Part shown: positions 1-11,856 of the stretch, in pieces
Layout of the letters: every line of letters begins with the position of its first letter
Position numbering within the stretch: position 1 is the first letter of the stretch
From: Ceratorhiza oryzae-sativae
Lineage: Eukaryota; Basidiomycota; Agaricomycetes; Cantharellales; Ceratobasidiaceae
DNA: 64,000 nucleotides
Direction: 5' to 3'
Assembly (NCBI GenBank): GCA_030998015.1
Contig: JARWMV010000233.1
Location: 1 to 64,000, forward strand
Notes under the pieces: generated by a model
Databases searched by the model: none
Told to the model about the DNA's origin: nothing
The model's input: the letters and a program-made list of their open reading frames with translations, nothing else
Made by a program: the position numbers and the translations under genes

Positions 1-530
1 ACGGTACAATGGAGATAAGAGCGGGGCGAGGGGCGAAGGAATAGGAGTCGCGTTGGTAGATGTCAAGTTTGGCAGGGTGATCAACGTGACGTCATGGATG
101 ATCAATGCTGGACGTGTGGAATGCCCGGCTGATCGAGTGTTTGGCCCAAATTTGAGAAGGCGCTAGCAAAGGGCTTGGAGTACGTTTGGAAAATACTTGC
201 CCACGTGTTTCAATCAAGCCCTTCAAATAAAGCAACAGTCGCCGGGCACTTTTCTCCGGGGCACAGCGGCAGGCGCCTTGTCTCTCAATCAGTATATCGG
301 CCCGCGTTTTCGAATGTCTTTTAATGAACACGTTTGGCTCACATGACAAGGTTACAGACTACTATCATCAGCTGTAGCATGATTGGTAGAGAACATGCGG
401 CCGTTCCGGACAACGGAAGACACCAGGCGGAGGTTGGAGCAAGCGATGAGCCGATGGATGCGCAATCGCGATCGCACCGCCGAGCACGAGGAGCGAGCGG
501 CACAGCCATTCACTCTGGCGCGCCCACGAC

Positions 531-860
531 TCACCACACACGTCCTCTCCGAAACCAGCGCAGCTTCTCCGTCGCACGGCATACGGGTGCCTCGTTCGGC
601 ACCTCCACCACCTCCGCCCTCTCTTCGTCGCTAAGAATCGAGTCCAGTTTCTTGTTGACCTCAAACCCGATTGCAACGATAAACCCATCGTCGTCATCGG
701 CTCTACTTGGATCCTCCCCAGTAACATCACGCCTGATGACTGTGTCGATGATTAGGGGCGAGTTGTTGATAGGTTTGGCGTAAAGAGAGAAAGGGAGACC
801 GTCTTTCTCACGCAGGGAGGTTTCTGTGGCTAAGATACAAATCGTACTTAGCTCAACCAC
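531..860 (-). CDS. possible coding fragment, unknown
   Basis: An antisense reading frame whose middle part, reading roughly DTVIRRDVTGEDPSRADDDD onward, has a protein-like acidic composition and stays open for more than 100 codons. I recognise no family. The reading is lost downstream around 531, where a GTGAGT that could be a splice donor follows. The region upstream (800-944) overlaps a tandem duplication and is probably not coding. It could be an exon of a gene running leftward to about 350, but I cannot define its start or end. Confidence 0.22.
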   Translation of the reverse strand: MVELSTICILATETSLREKDGLPFSLYAKPINNSPLIIDTVIRRDVTGEDPSRADDDDGFIVAIGFEVNKKLDSILSDEERAEVVEVPNEAPVCRATEKLRWFRRGRVW

Positions 861-1274
861 GAAGGTAGAGAACTGTGTATTTACTGTACCTAAGACACAA
901 ATCGTACTACGAAGTACAGTGAGAATAAAATACATAAGAAACAAAGAAAAATACGATACCTTAGCTCAACTACGAAGGTAGAGAACTAAGGAAGGAGGGA
1001 GGGGGTTCCCACGAACTCGCGCATGATATCAGAGAGGGGGGACAAGAAGCAAATACAAATATGCGCATACATGCACGCATATGATTGTAAATTCAACAGT
1101 CTTCTCATGCAGGGAGGTTTTACGGGGGCTAAGATACAAATAGTAATTAGCTCAACTACAAAGGTAGTGAATAAGGAAACAAAATTCCCACAGACTCGCC
1201 CATGATATCAGAAATGGACAAAACGAGTACAAAAACACCGCATACATGAACGGATATGAGTGTAAATTCAACAG
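803..1274. repeat. imperfect tandem duplication
   Basis: Two unequal copies (about 803-1099 and 1100-1274) share blocks in the same order: a CTCA(C/T)GCAGGGAGGTTT block, GGCTAAGATACAAAT, TTAGCTCAAC, then a CATGATATCAGA block and finally TGTAAATTCAACAG. The first copy contains a further internal duplication of the TTAGCTCAACNACGAAGGTAG block (about 848-986). The differences are mostly transitions and small indels. No gene is seen in it. Confidence 0.6.
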
Positions 1275-3170
1275 TTCTGGAGCTTTACAGTTTTGGAGGT
1301 CAATATTTCTTGCTTCTCGGTACAAGGAGACCCACTAGTCGTATGCATACCTGTATCCCTTGGAAATAATCACACACATCAGCATTCAAAAACCGCACGG
1401 CTGGCTATGGAAATACGGGTTGCATCGGTATGTTGGCACAGTGCAATTCTGCGGCCGGTGGAGAGTGTAGCTATGATCAAGTGGAAAGTGGGACCAGCAG
1501 ACTAAGACTAGCGGAATAAAAACTCAGTGCTTGTAAGATGCCTCCACCAATATTGAACAACCATCATGGATTAGATGGTCCATGCCATGTTGGATCAGAA
1601 ACAGCTGCTAGAGATCTCTCTGCTTGCAAAGATTCGACTGACACAAATGTTGGTAAGTTGGAAATCGAGTGACATTATCAGGCTAATTCGCGTGATAGTT
1701 GGAATGGTTTATGACTACCTTCTGCTGGAAGCTGCTCTTGGATGGCTAGCTTGTGGTCTTGCACGTAGACGTTTGCTATTTTCATCAAGATCTGGATCGA
1801 GTGGGGCGTTTTGTAAGATCGGGGTGACTCAGTGCGTAACGGAAAGATACCCACAGGGCAAAATGCCGCCACCTAAGCGCATTGTCATTGTCTGTGGCCG
1901 AGTACGGCCACGAACACACCATCTCAGGCAGCCCGCCGTTGTCCATATGAATTTTGATCAAACAAGTGCCCATCCTGATGAAGAAATGTGTAGCGGAAAC
2001 CAAGACACTTATCAACGCAATTCACTGGCCTCTAGGAGGTCATAGCTATACTGCCATGGAGGCACGATAATACGTATGTATAGGCCGTATTCAAAACCCA
2101 TTCCAAGTACGATCGCTGATCACAGTGCTTAGGTCCAGGAGAACGGCACCCACCGACATAATCACAGCATAACATGCCCTCCTCATTCGATTTCAAACTT
2201 AATGGCATATATGCGCGTTGCAGGTGCGGTATGGTATCATATGCCAGTCCCCGTGCACAGATAAGTTCGAGGTGGTCGGAAACTAAAATCGGCAAAACAA
2301 ATATGGTTAATAACGATTGGTCAAACCTATCAGTGAGTAGGAGTACCCTCGCAGCACACATGTGAAATCGCTGAGCGGAAATTCAAGCGAACTCAAATTG
2401 AATGAGATGTTGCGTGATGACACAACCTCTCTAGAGTCCGGTTTATATGCTCGACAGTAGTTCTCAATCGATTAGTGAGGCGTCTTATGGATCGATGGCA
2501 AACGGGGGCATTATACCGAATGTGATCACTACGCTTCGCCATGTCTGCTGACTACAGAGGCACTCATATTGCAGTAGCTGATGCTTTCTCATGCAGTAGA
2601 GCACCTCGATTGTGGATAATGGGGGGGCAATGAGAGGTGCATTTATCTCACTTTGGACAAGCCCGTCATGCGAGAAGCACCCACGGAGACCAAGGCAGGC
2701 TACTTTTCACTCATTAAAGGATTCAAATCATTCAGAATGTCCAGAAGAACAAGAGCCATAGTAAAAATAACCCTAGAAAAGAAATTAAAATCACGAAATT
2801 AAAATAGGAAAATCCAAGATCGGTACGCCCAGTAGAGAAACAATTGTGACAATTAGCTGGATTGAATTATGTTTGTGAAGGAGGATGAGCAAGACCTCAG
2901 ACCAGAAAGCCTGCGGGACTCCGCCAAACGCTGATCACACGTTGCGATCGCACGACAGGGGAACAGCCTTGATGTGCGATGATCATCCATTTCACTATTT
3001 TGGGGAAGACTTCCTGACCCAAGTAATAGCATACCAAGATTGAGACGCCTGCGTGTCCCATGTTGGCCGATTGAGGCGACCGCAGCACTAATCGGTCCTG
3101 TGTTCGATGAGCAATATGTCTGGAATCCGCCGTTCTGCAGCGGAAAGGGTTGCTGATTCGCCAGCCTGCG
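1275..3170. other. no confident gene
   Basis: About 1.9 kb. Short open frames exist on both strands, the longest being 156 codons at 1575-2045 plus, but they have no recognisable motif, codon pattern or splice structure. No transposon ends, tRNA or long repeats were found by eye. Confidence 0.4.
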
Positions 3171-3176
3171 GGGGAC

Positions 3177-3182
3177 TATAAA
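3177..3182 (+). promoter_or_regulatory. TATA box of the CHAT gene
   Basis: TATAAA lies 80 bp before the proposed ATG at 3257. This leaves a short leader of about 50 nt and supports that start rather than an internal one. Confidence 0.45.
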
Positions 3183-3256
3183 CTTGCTGCCAGAAGAGAC
3201 GATGACAATAGAAATTCCTGGACAGGCGATTTAGACAGAAGAAACTAGGAAAGACG

Positions 3257-6200
3257 ATGTATGACTTGAAAAGGTATGTGACTAAATCTCAAACTATGAT
3301 CAGCTAACAGGCTTGCGTCAAAAAGACGAAGGAAAGATGATACAGCACAAGCTGCAACGGACATACGAGCCAGTGCCCAGCTAGTGACTGATGTGAAGCA
3401 TGAGCAACACGACCCATGCTTCGCTATACCCTTGAGAATTGATGAGAATCTGGTTGACAGTCAAGACCACCCAGGATACCTGGGCACCCTTGGGACGTTT
3501 TGGCTCCTTCACTATGAACGAGCAGGGGAACTTGCGAAACTGGAAATGGCAATTGAATATCTAGTGCACGCAGCCAACCTCACTCCAGAAAGCCACCCAG
3601 ATAAGCCTGGCCGCCTGAACAAACTTGGAATTGCATGGTTTCATCGATTTGAGCGGCTGGGTGACATGTCGGACTTGGACAATGCACTAGTATGTCAAGT
3701 GCATGCAGTCAATCTTACTCCAGACGACCATCCAAATAAACCTAGTGGCCTGAGAAGCCTTGGAAGCACATGGATTTGTCGATTTGAGCGACTGGGCGAC
3801 ATGTCCGACTTGGACAATGCACTTGCGTGTCAAGTGCAAGTAGTCAACCTCACTCCGGACAGCCATCCAGATAAGCCTCGTCGCCTGAATAGCCTTAGAA
3901 TCTCATGGAATCGTCGATTTGAGCGACTGGGTGACATGTCCGACTTGGACAATGCGCTTGCATGTCAAGTGCACGCAGTAAATCTCACTCCAGATGGCCA
4001 TCCAGATAAGCCTAGTTACCTGAACAGCCTGGGAAGCGCATGGCTTCATCGATTCGAGCGACTGGGTGACATGGCTGACTTGGACAATGCACTCGCATGT
4101 CGAGTTCACGCAGTCGATCTCACTCCAGACAGCCATCCAGGTATGGCTCGTCACCTGAATAACCTTGGAAACACATGGCTTTGTCGATTTGAGCGGCTGG
4201 GTGACTTGTCTGACTTGGACAGTGCACTTGCATGTCAAGTGCGCGCAGTCAATCTCACTGCAGACGACCATCCAAATAAGCCTAGTGGCCTGAGAAACCT
4301 TGGAGACGCATGTCTTTGTCGATTTGAGCGACTGGGCCACATGACCGACTTGGACAATGCACTTGCATGTCAAGTGCAAGTAGTCAACCTCACTCTGGAC
4401 AGCCATCCAGATAAGCCTCGTCGCCTGAATAGCCTTGGAATCTCATGGAATCGTCGATTTGAGCGACTGGGTGACATGTCCGACTTGGACAATGCACTAG
4501 CATGTCAAGTGCACGCAGTCGATCTCACTCCAGACGGCCATCCAGATAAGCCTAGTTACCTGAACAGCCTGGGAAGCGCATGGTTTCATCGATTTGAGCG
4601 ACAGGGTAACATGGCTGACTTGGACAATGCACTCGCATGTCGAGTGCACGCAGTCGATCTCACTCCAGACAGCCATCCAGGTATGGCTCGTCACCTGAAT
4701 AACCTTGGAAACACATGGCTTTGTCGATTTGAGCGGCTGGGCGACTTGTCTGACTTGGACAATGCACTTGCATGTCAAGTGCATGCAGTCAGTATAACTC
4801 CAGACGGCCATCCAGATATGGCTAGTCGCCTGAATAGCCTTGGAATCTCATGGAGTTGTCGATTTGAGCGACTGGGCAACATATCCGACTTGGACAATGC
4901 ACTTGCGTGTCAAGTGCGCGCAGTCAATCTCACTCCAGACGGCCATCCAGATAAGCCTAGTCACTTGAGAAACCTTGGAAACGCATGGAGTGGTCGATTT
5001 GATCGACTGGGCGACATGAACGACTTGGACAATGCACTTGCATGTCAAGTGCATGCAATAAATATCACTCCAGAAGTCCATCCAGATAAGTCTAGTCACC
5101 TGAATAACCTTGGAATCACATGGCTTCGTCGATTTGAGCGACTGGGTGACATGTCCAACTTGGACAATGTACTTACATGTCAAGCGCAAGCAGTCGATCT
5201 TGCTGCGGAAGGACATCCGGCCCAATCTATTTATCTGTACAACCTTGGCAATTCTCATTGGAGGCGATATGTCATTTCCAAGGATTCCCAAGATCTTGAG
5301 ACCGCTTCTGTTGTATTCGGGCAGGGTGCAAGATCATTGGTTGGCCAACCTCGGATTCAGTTCAATTGTGCTCGGCGATGGGCGGGCGCATTATCTTTAC
5401 TTAAGCTCTCCCCACTTGACGCCTATAGGACCGCCTTCGCGCTTTTGCCCAAGTTGATCTGGCTGGGACAAACTGCCCAAGCACGATACTCCACCTTGAC
5501 TACCATCAGCAAGTTTGTGCCCGATGCTGCTGCTTGGGCATTTTCCACCAACCTACATGACTTCGCTCTAGAGTGGCTCGAACAAGGCTGCTCAGTAATC
5601 TGGAAACAGACGTTACAGCTCCGGACGCCATTAGATGACCTTGCTGAGGTCAGCGCTGAGCTAGCCAACAATCTGAAAGACACCGCTTCTCAGCTCGACG
5701 CTATGTCCTCAGCTTCTTACACTGTCAAATTAACCCCCGAGACCATGGTAAAAACTGAGTCTTTGACTCAACGTCGCCATAGGCTCGCCACTCGTTGGGA
5801 GAACCTAGTCGCAGAAGCTCGCCAGCTTCCTGGGTTTCAAGAATTTTTACTACCAACAAAGGCACAGATCCTTCGAAAGGCTGCTCAAGATGGTCCGGTT
5901 GTGTTGATCAACACTCATGATACACGTTGCGACGCTCTTATTATCATGCCAGGGGTGGAGGATATGGTTCACATGCCACTACCAGGGTTTTCCTCAGCGA
6001 AATGCGAACATCTACTCATGCAGAGTAGTACGCTCTATCGTAACGGTGAGCGAGATCACTTGGCTCGAGGATTCACACGTAAATCCAAAGATCCTCTACA
6101 AATCCTCACCTCGCTCTGGTCTGACGTGGTGGGTCCAGTTTTAGATGCAATCTTGGGAATTGTAAGCATGGCTCTCCACCGATCTAAATTTCTAATCATC

Positions 6201-7003
6201 TCACCAATGCCTTCTAGAATAAAGGTACATCGGACGTGCTCCCCCATGTCACATGGTGCGCTACCGGAGCTTTATCATTGTTGCCTCTTCATGCAGCAGG
6301 CCCATACAACGGCCGTTCGCCAAACGCTTTTGACCTGGTCGTTTCTTCTTACATTCCAATGATCGGAGTGTTACTCTTGCCCACCACACCTTTGATCCAG
6401 CCCCGGTGTCGGCTTTTGGCAGTTGGGCAAGCTGCGTCACCAGGGCAACCTCCCCTGCCACAAGTTGCAACGGAACTCAACATTATCAAGAAACACATTG
6501 AACCAAGTAACTATTGCGAGCTCACTGGCGCATCCGCAACAATCCAGTGCACACTCGAGGCCATGGAAAAGAATGACTGGGTGCATTTCGCATGCCATGG
6601 GAGTCAGGACGCCTGGAATCCTCACCAAAGCGCTTTCTATCTTCATGATGGGAAGCTCACCCTGGACGAGATAGCCAAACGAGCGTTCAAGAACAAGGGT
6701 CTCGCCTTTTTGTCTGCATGCCAGACTGCCGCTGGGGATGCCAAGCTACCAGGAGAATCGACTCATTTGGCAGCCGGAATGCTTACAGCAGGATATCGGA
6801 GTGTTATCGCCACATTGTGGTCTATCAAAGATGAAGATGCACCAAGGATAGCGGAAGGCGTGTATGCGGAGCTTACTAAAGCAGGGAGGATGGATCACAT
6901 GCAGACCGCGAGGGCGCTTCATAAGGCAGTCGGGGCGCTCCGTAAAACGGTTGGCGCGGAGGCCATTGGGCGATGGGCGCCCTTTATTCATATGGGCTTG
7001 TAG
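3257..7003 (+). CDS. TPR-repeat CHAT-domain protein, three exons
   Basis: Proposed exons are 3257-3273, 3311-6161 and 6218-7003, giving about 1,217 residues. The 37-bp first intron (GTATGT to GCTAACAG) keeps frame and removes an in-frame stop at 3297. The 56-bp second intron (GTAAGC to TTCTAG, with a CTAAT branch-like site) restores the frame that carries the CHAT domain. An N-terminal TPR-like array of twelve 45-residue units is followed by a linker and a C-terminal CHAT (caspase HetF-associated) protease domain. The predicted catalytic dyad is present: His in HFACHG (about residue 1083) and Cys in FLSACQT (about residue 1124). Related fungal TPR-CHAT proteins are large lineage-specific families suspected of roles in self/non-self recognition or cell death; that role is inference. 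No disabling change was seen. Exon 1 is the least certain part. Confidence 0.85.
3567..5186 (+). repeat. 12 x 135-bp coding tandem array
   Basis: Twelve in-register 45-codon units with the core RFERLGDMSDLDNALACQV. The GAGCG marker recurs exactly every 135 bp from 3651 to 5136. Units 2-5 and 6-9 form a higher-order duplication (540 bp apart), recognisable by their unit-specific openings (SGLR, RRLN, SYLN, RHLN) recurring in the same order. Confidence 0.92.
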
Positions 7004-7080
7004 TTCTCAGAATAATGTCATGTTGGGGAATGTGTATATATGCTAGACAATGTCCTGCGCTGATGCAACTTGAGTTATCG

Positions 7081-7275
7081 TTGATTGCAAAAAGCGTTGC
7101 GAAGTAAGCGCTGACCTTTTTTGAGCTCGGAAGGTCCAAACAGTTTTCGCTTTTATCTCCCTCAGTTCGCGTCGTATAGCTTAGTGTAATATACAGTTCG
7201 AATCGTAATTCCGACGCGCAGATGCGAGGCTAGTTTGTGGAGTGCGACATGTACATCATAAATTCGGCTATCAAA
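7081..7275 (+). repeat. dispersed repeat, CpG-rich copy
   Basis: About 195 bp matching the reverse complement of 23905-24105 over its whole length (shared core GGAAGGTCCAAACAGTTTTC). This copy keeps CpGs where the other has TG or CA. A partial second copy of one block (ACAGATGCGNGGCTAGT) follows at about 7368. It lies downstream of the CHAT gene and encodes nothing recognisable. Confidence 0.7.
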
Positions 7276-8128
7276 GCCCGTCTTGCTGGAGTTTGCAGCC
7301 ATATCACTGTCTCTACTAGCCATAGAAATAAATAAAAAATCATATTCGGAATCTACGTATGTTATTACAGATGCGTGGCTAGTTCTGCTGAGCGTAACAT
7401 GGATATATGTGCCGTATTGAGGATCCCGATGATTGGCCAAGCTCAGAGACTCAATTTCATATGCCGTTTAACATTTCCTGCGCTGACCACAACCCTCGCA
7501 GCCAGTAACTACATTCTACCAACTAACCATGGCCAACACTCGCGAGCAACAACGCAAATACGAGCGCAAGGAGAGGAACAAGCACGCTCGTGCTGATTCC
7601 AATCCTGCTCCACCCGAGGCTAAATCGAAGCACGTGAAGCTAGGTGAGCCTACATCTAAACTACTTTAGTGCATTTAGATCCCTAACCTCAAGTATACCA
7701 GTCGTTTCAAATAGTGAAGCCGAACTTGAAGCCGGCGTTTTCGCAAATCCGATTGGCTCAGCTGAGCTGGGGCTCGAAGACGAAGACAAGGAGGATTTTG
7801 GTCAGGCAGAGCATGAGGAACTCCTCCTGGATCCTGATGCTGACTGTGAAGCATCCTCTCCCATCGAGGAGCACCAAGAGAGGAGGGAAGACTGTACAGG
7901 TAAGCCAATTTTCTCTCCTAACAAATCATCTTGATTGCATTCTGTCCTAGACCCCAAGCCTCTCCCCCGGGTGGACATGGTCTATTTGATCCCTGAGAGT
8001 GGCAGCACTGGTGCAACTACCTGCCAGCTTCACTCTCAAGCTTATTTCTCCAAGTTCTGCAAACTTTTGGCCCAATCAATCAATGAGATTGATCTTGACA
8101 GCATCTTGGCCATCAGGAAAAACTGGGT

Positions 8129-8470
8129 TATTTATAAACCTGGATTTCACAGATTATAGGCAATTATAGGCAATTTGTGAAATCCAGTTTTAATAAACCT
8201 GGCTACCTCCCAGCCCATGCTCCCCATAGCACAGTGTTAAGCCATGAGCTGAATGTGGTCCTTGCTTGTGTCCTCTTCCCACTGGAAGCACTTTGGCACT
8301 AATTTTGGTGAATTTCAAATTCTGTTATTGCTATAATCCTGGTTTATCCACAGTTATTGCCTATAATCAACACTCCCCCACCATTTATTATAGGTATTAA
8401 AAGGGGGGGGGTCAGCAATTCTTGCAACTGGTTTATAGGCTGTTATTCTCTGTTATTTACATTAATAATT
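8129..8470. repeat. palindromic insert in the SAM-like gene
   Basis: AT-rich sequence holding an inverted repeat (CTGGATTTCAC at about 8149 and GTGAAATCCAG at about 8176) around a tandem ATTATAGGCA motif. Related CTATAATCC/GGATT blocks recur near 8333-8400, and a run of nine Gs lies at about 8403. It interrupts the coding frame and is probably a small non-autonomous element. Exact ends and a target-site duplication were not found. Confidence 0.4.
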
Positions 8471-8627
8471 TAGGGGGGTTTTCCCTGATGTGGTCCATTA
8501 CTGGTTCAACAATCTACCAGCTAATCAGTGTCCTCAGTGCCTGGATACTCTAGATGAGTATCAGCACATGCTTTGAGAGGTGTGTGCTATGCTTTTGTCT
8601 TTAAACAAGAGCCAGAAAAGCCCCAGC

Positions 8628-9162
8628 TGTTGTGACCTTCTGGATGCTCCCTTGTGGAACATTTAAGTAGTGGCTGTGTTGATGGTTTGGTGTTATGTGG
8701 GATGTATTGAGTGTTCTAGTTACAGTGTTTGCTATGGTCTATGGTGGTTGACAAGATAAAGCAAGATGAGGTGTCCAGTTTTGCTTTATCCTCCTTATAT
8801 ACCTGTGGCTGCAGTGGCTGCAGATATCTTATCTAAGCACAGTCTGCAGTAGGTACAGGTTATATACAGTACTATGGGTTAGGTAATTGTTTATCTTAAG
8901 TTTGTGCAGCTCCGAATCTTATAGAGCTGTGTGAGGTCCCAGGGTCACATGATTTAAGCACTGAGGTCACATGACAACTTGCTCCTCACTGCAAGTAACA
9001 TGGGAGAGAAATGCTGGAGTGAGTTCAGGGTAACCACCATAAGTGCCAGGTAAGTGCTGAGGTCATGTGACCTTGTTTATGGCTTGTTCCACTTTGGGAA
9101 AAATGCCATAAATCCATAAAATATTCAGTTACTCTGTTATGTCTGTTTGACAGGTCATAACA
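8628..9162 (+). mobile_element. solo LTR of the Rep-gypsy family
   Basis: 535 bp, from TGTTGTGACC to GGTCATAACA, flanked by a perfect 5-bp duplication CCAGC (8623-8627 and 9163-9167). It matches the LTRs at 31963-32857 and 42618-43512 along its length, including the AAAGCAAG hairpin near the TATA region. It has far fewer copies of the hairpin unit, and most of its CACGTG sites have decayed to CACATG or CATGTG. It interrupts the SAM-like gene. Confidence 0.93.
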
Positions 9163-9377
9163 CCAGCCCAATCCAAAATTTCTGCAAAAAGCACAGTCCA
9201 ACTCCAGAACATGTTCCAGCCAAGGTATTCATTATTGTTATGTTATTGTGGATTATCTAACACTTTCACCATAGAAGAGCACCTCCAAATCCTCCAAAAG
9301 TTGTAACCCAAACTCTGGGAAACCTGGTGATGCTGATTGTGAAGAACCCAAGACCTGGAAGATCTTGTGTGACCTCC

Positions 9378-10691
9378 TGTTATGGATCACTAACATTTTT
9401 CTATTAATTTAGTCTGCTCTGCCAACCTCAAGCGATGCCTCTGTAATTAATTTGTGAAATACTTGAATTTGTATGCGCTCCAAATTGTACTATTTTCTGT
9501 TCCATTAAATAGTACAAATTTCCCGCTCTCCAACGCATATTTTATTAAGATTTTACGATAAGATCTCAGAGAGATACAGAGGTTGCGATATTTCCTCTTA
9601 TCAGGAGATTTTGATTACAACATCGCACCGCTCATATCTCGGCAACCGCTTACGCTATCAAAGCGATCTTATGCTCTATCGATAGCTAATCTTCGGCGGT
9701 ATCTGCTGCCCGAAGATCGTCGCGATCCACCGGATCCTCGTGCCGGAATGGCCCGAAGATCATTAGAATCTTACTGGACCATCAATCAAGATCTAATGAC
9801 TCCAGTGAGTCAGGAGACCCTTCCAAATTGATCCAGAAGCTTCTCTGACTCACTTTATGACTCACTGAGATGTAGCCTCCATTCATTACATGTATATACT
9901 ATGATAATATGATCTACAAGCCAATAGCAGGTCTCAGATGCATCAATGCCTTCAATCCACACCCTGTCTTTACTCTCTTATCCTATACTGGGCTAGGGTG
10001 TATCCCAAGTATAGCAGTACCCTCTTTTGATGATCGCACTGGCATGCATGCATCTATTTGGCTCTGGAATGCCCTCCTCAGGGTATAAAAGGACCTCCTC
10101 TGAGGCCCTTCCAGACCACCCTTCACTCCTCTACTCAACCCAGACTGGTTATTGGTTTCCTTTTTCTCTTTCTATTTTTCTCTTGTCTGTGTGTGATTTC
10201 TTATATAACTAGTACTGAGGAATAAAGTACCATATTAGTTATATACTGTCTGAGTCATTGTATCTTATATACAGAGATATATAAGGATACAATATTGCCT
10301 GATTGAGCATGACACTAAGTACCAGCTATTAGAGGAAATCTAAGTACCTGTAGCTGAGGAAGTACACACTTTAGGCAGCCCACCATCTATCCTATAAGCT
10401 ATTGCTTAAGTCTAGTATTAAGATTAGTATCAGTTAGTCCAAGCGACTAGGGCTGAACTACATTTAAGATATCTAAGGGAACCTGACCATAGTAGTCTTG
10501 CTCTTTATACCTATAATTTAGTCAGTTTACACTGTGAAAGATTAAGACTACCTTGAGTGTTACTTGATTGCATTGCAACTACTTAGAGCCTTCTTACTCT
10601 AGTCTAAGAAGTATTGAGTATGATTAGTGTATACTAACATATCTACATTTGCTTAAGCTCTAGATATTCAAGTGTACCCTGACCCATAACA
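9378..10691 (+). mobile_element. solo LTR, family D
   Basis: 1,314 bp, from TGTTATGGATCAC to CTGACCCATAACA, with a perfect duplication CCTCC on both sides (9373-9377 and 10692-10696). A TATA box (GGTATAAAAGG) at about 10081 marks its promoter. The second copy of the family is at 11552-14431. No internal region of this family is in the window. It sits in the SAM-like gene. Confidence 0.93.
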
Positions 10692-11856
10692 CCTCCAAAA
10701 GGAGCATGGGTGTACCCAATTAGGTCATACATTTTGTTATGTTCTTGATAGCATGTGCTATTTGCTTACCCCTCAAGATCTCTCCATGTGGGCAGCAGTT
10801 GTGGTACATTTATTCAATTCCCAGATGTTTTAAACCTGAGTTTTTCTGTATGAAGCAAAACAGCAAAGCAACCACCACTGAACCTCCCTCTCAACTCAAG
10901 CTCACCCTCCTTGACAAATCTCCTAAGGCTTGTGGAAATGCTAAGGCCATGGCTCCAGCTCCAGCTCCTCCTCCAGCTCAGGCACCTGTGCCTATTCCTG
11001 CTCCTGCACCTGTGCCTGATCCTGCTCCTGCTGCACTCAATCCATTCATGGATCCAGCTGCTATGGGTGTATTCTTGGCTTCTATGGCCTCAGTTGGTTG
11101 TTTTTTCAACCCAGACCCTCAGCCACCACCACCAGCTGAGCCCTTAGCTACAACTCCAGCTCCAGCACCAGCTCTTGTAACAAGTGCAAATACTCAAGAT
11201 GATGACAAAAATGATCATCTGATTGATTGTCCAACTACTCCAGTTTGGCTTGACTCAATCAACAACTTGCATCCAAAGCTCAACCTGCCATCCTATGCTG
11301 ATAAGCTTGAAGAAAATGGGTTTATCCTTGTGTCAGAGCCAACAACCTGAATGACAAGGCCTAACACTTGTGAGGTGAAGGCAGACCCATGGGCTATGAT
11401 GGCTGAAGGTCAAACCACAACGTCTAGGAGGGGATGTGCAGTGAGGGGGTAGGATGTGACAACATGCAGGAGAGTATGAGAGGTGTACTTGTCCTAAGAG
11501 GACTGGGCAGGGACTGCTAGGCTTGGTAACCACACAGGTAGAGGGGATACCTGTTATGGATCACTAACATTTTTCTATTATTTTAGTCTGCTCTGCCAAC
11601 CTCAAGTGATGCCTCTGTAATTTTCTTGAAATTAAATGAATTTGTATGCGTCTGAATTTGTAATATTTGTGTTCCATTAAATAGTACAAAATCTCCTCTT
11701 TCCAACGCATATTTTATTGTGATTTTATCTTAAGAACTCAGAGAGATATAGAGGTTGCAATATTTCCTCTTATCAGGATATATTGATTACAACATTGCAC
11801 TGCTCATATATCAGCAACCACTTATGCTATCAAAGCGATCTTATGCTCTATCAATA

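Noticed and set aside
1575..2045. 156-codon open frame as a gene
   Set aside because: No recognisable motif, no supporting splice sites, and overlapping frames of similar length on the other strand.
3903..5291. Long antisense open frames across the CHAT gene's repeat array
   Set aside because: They recur with the 135-bp period and are a by-product of the sense repeats; no start context, domain or splice signal.
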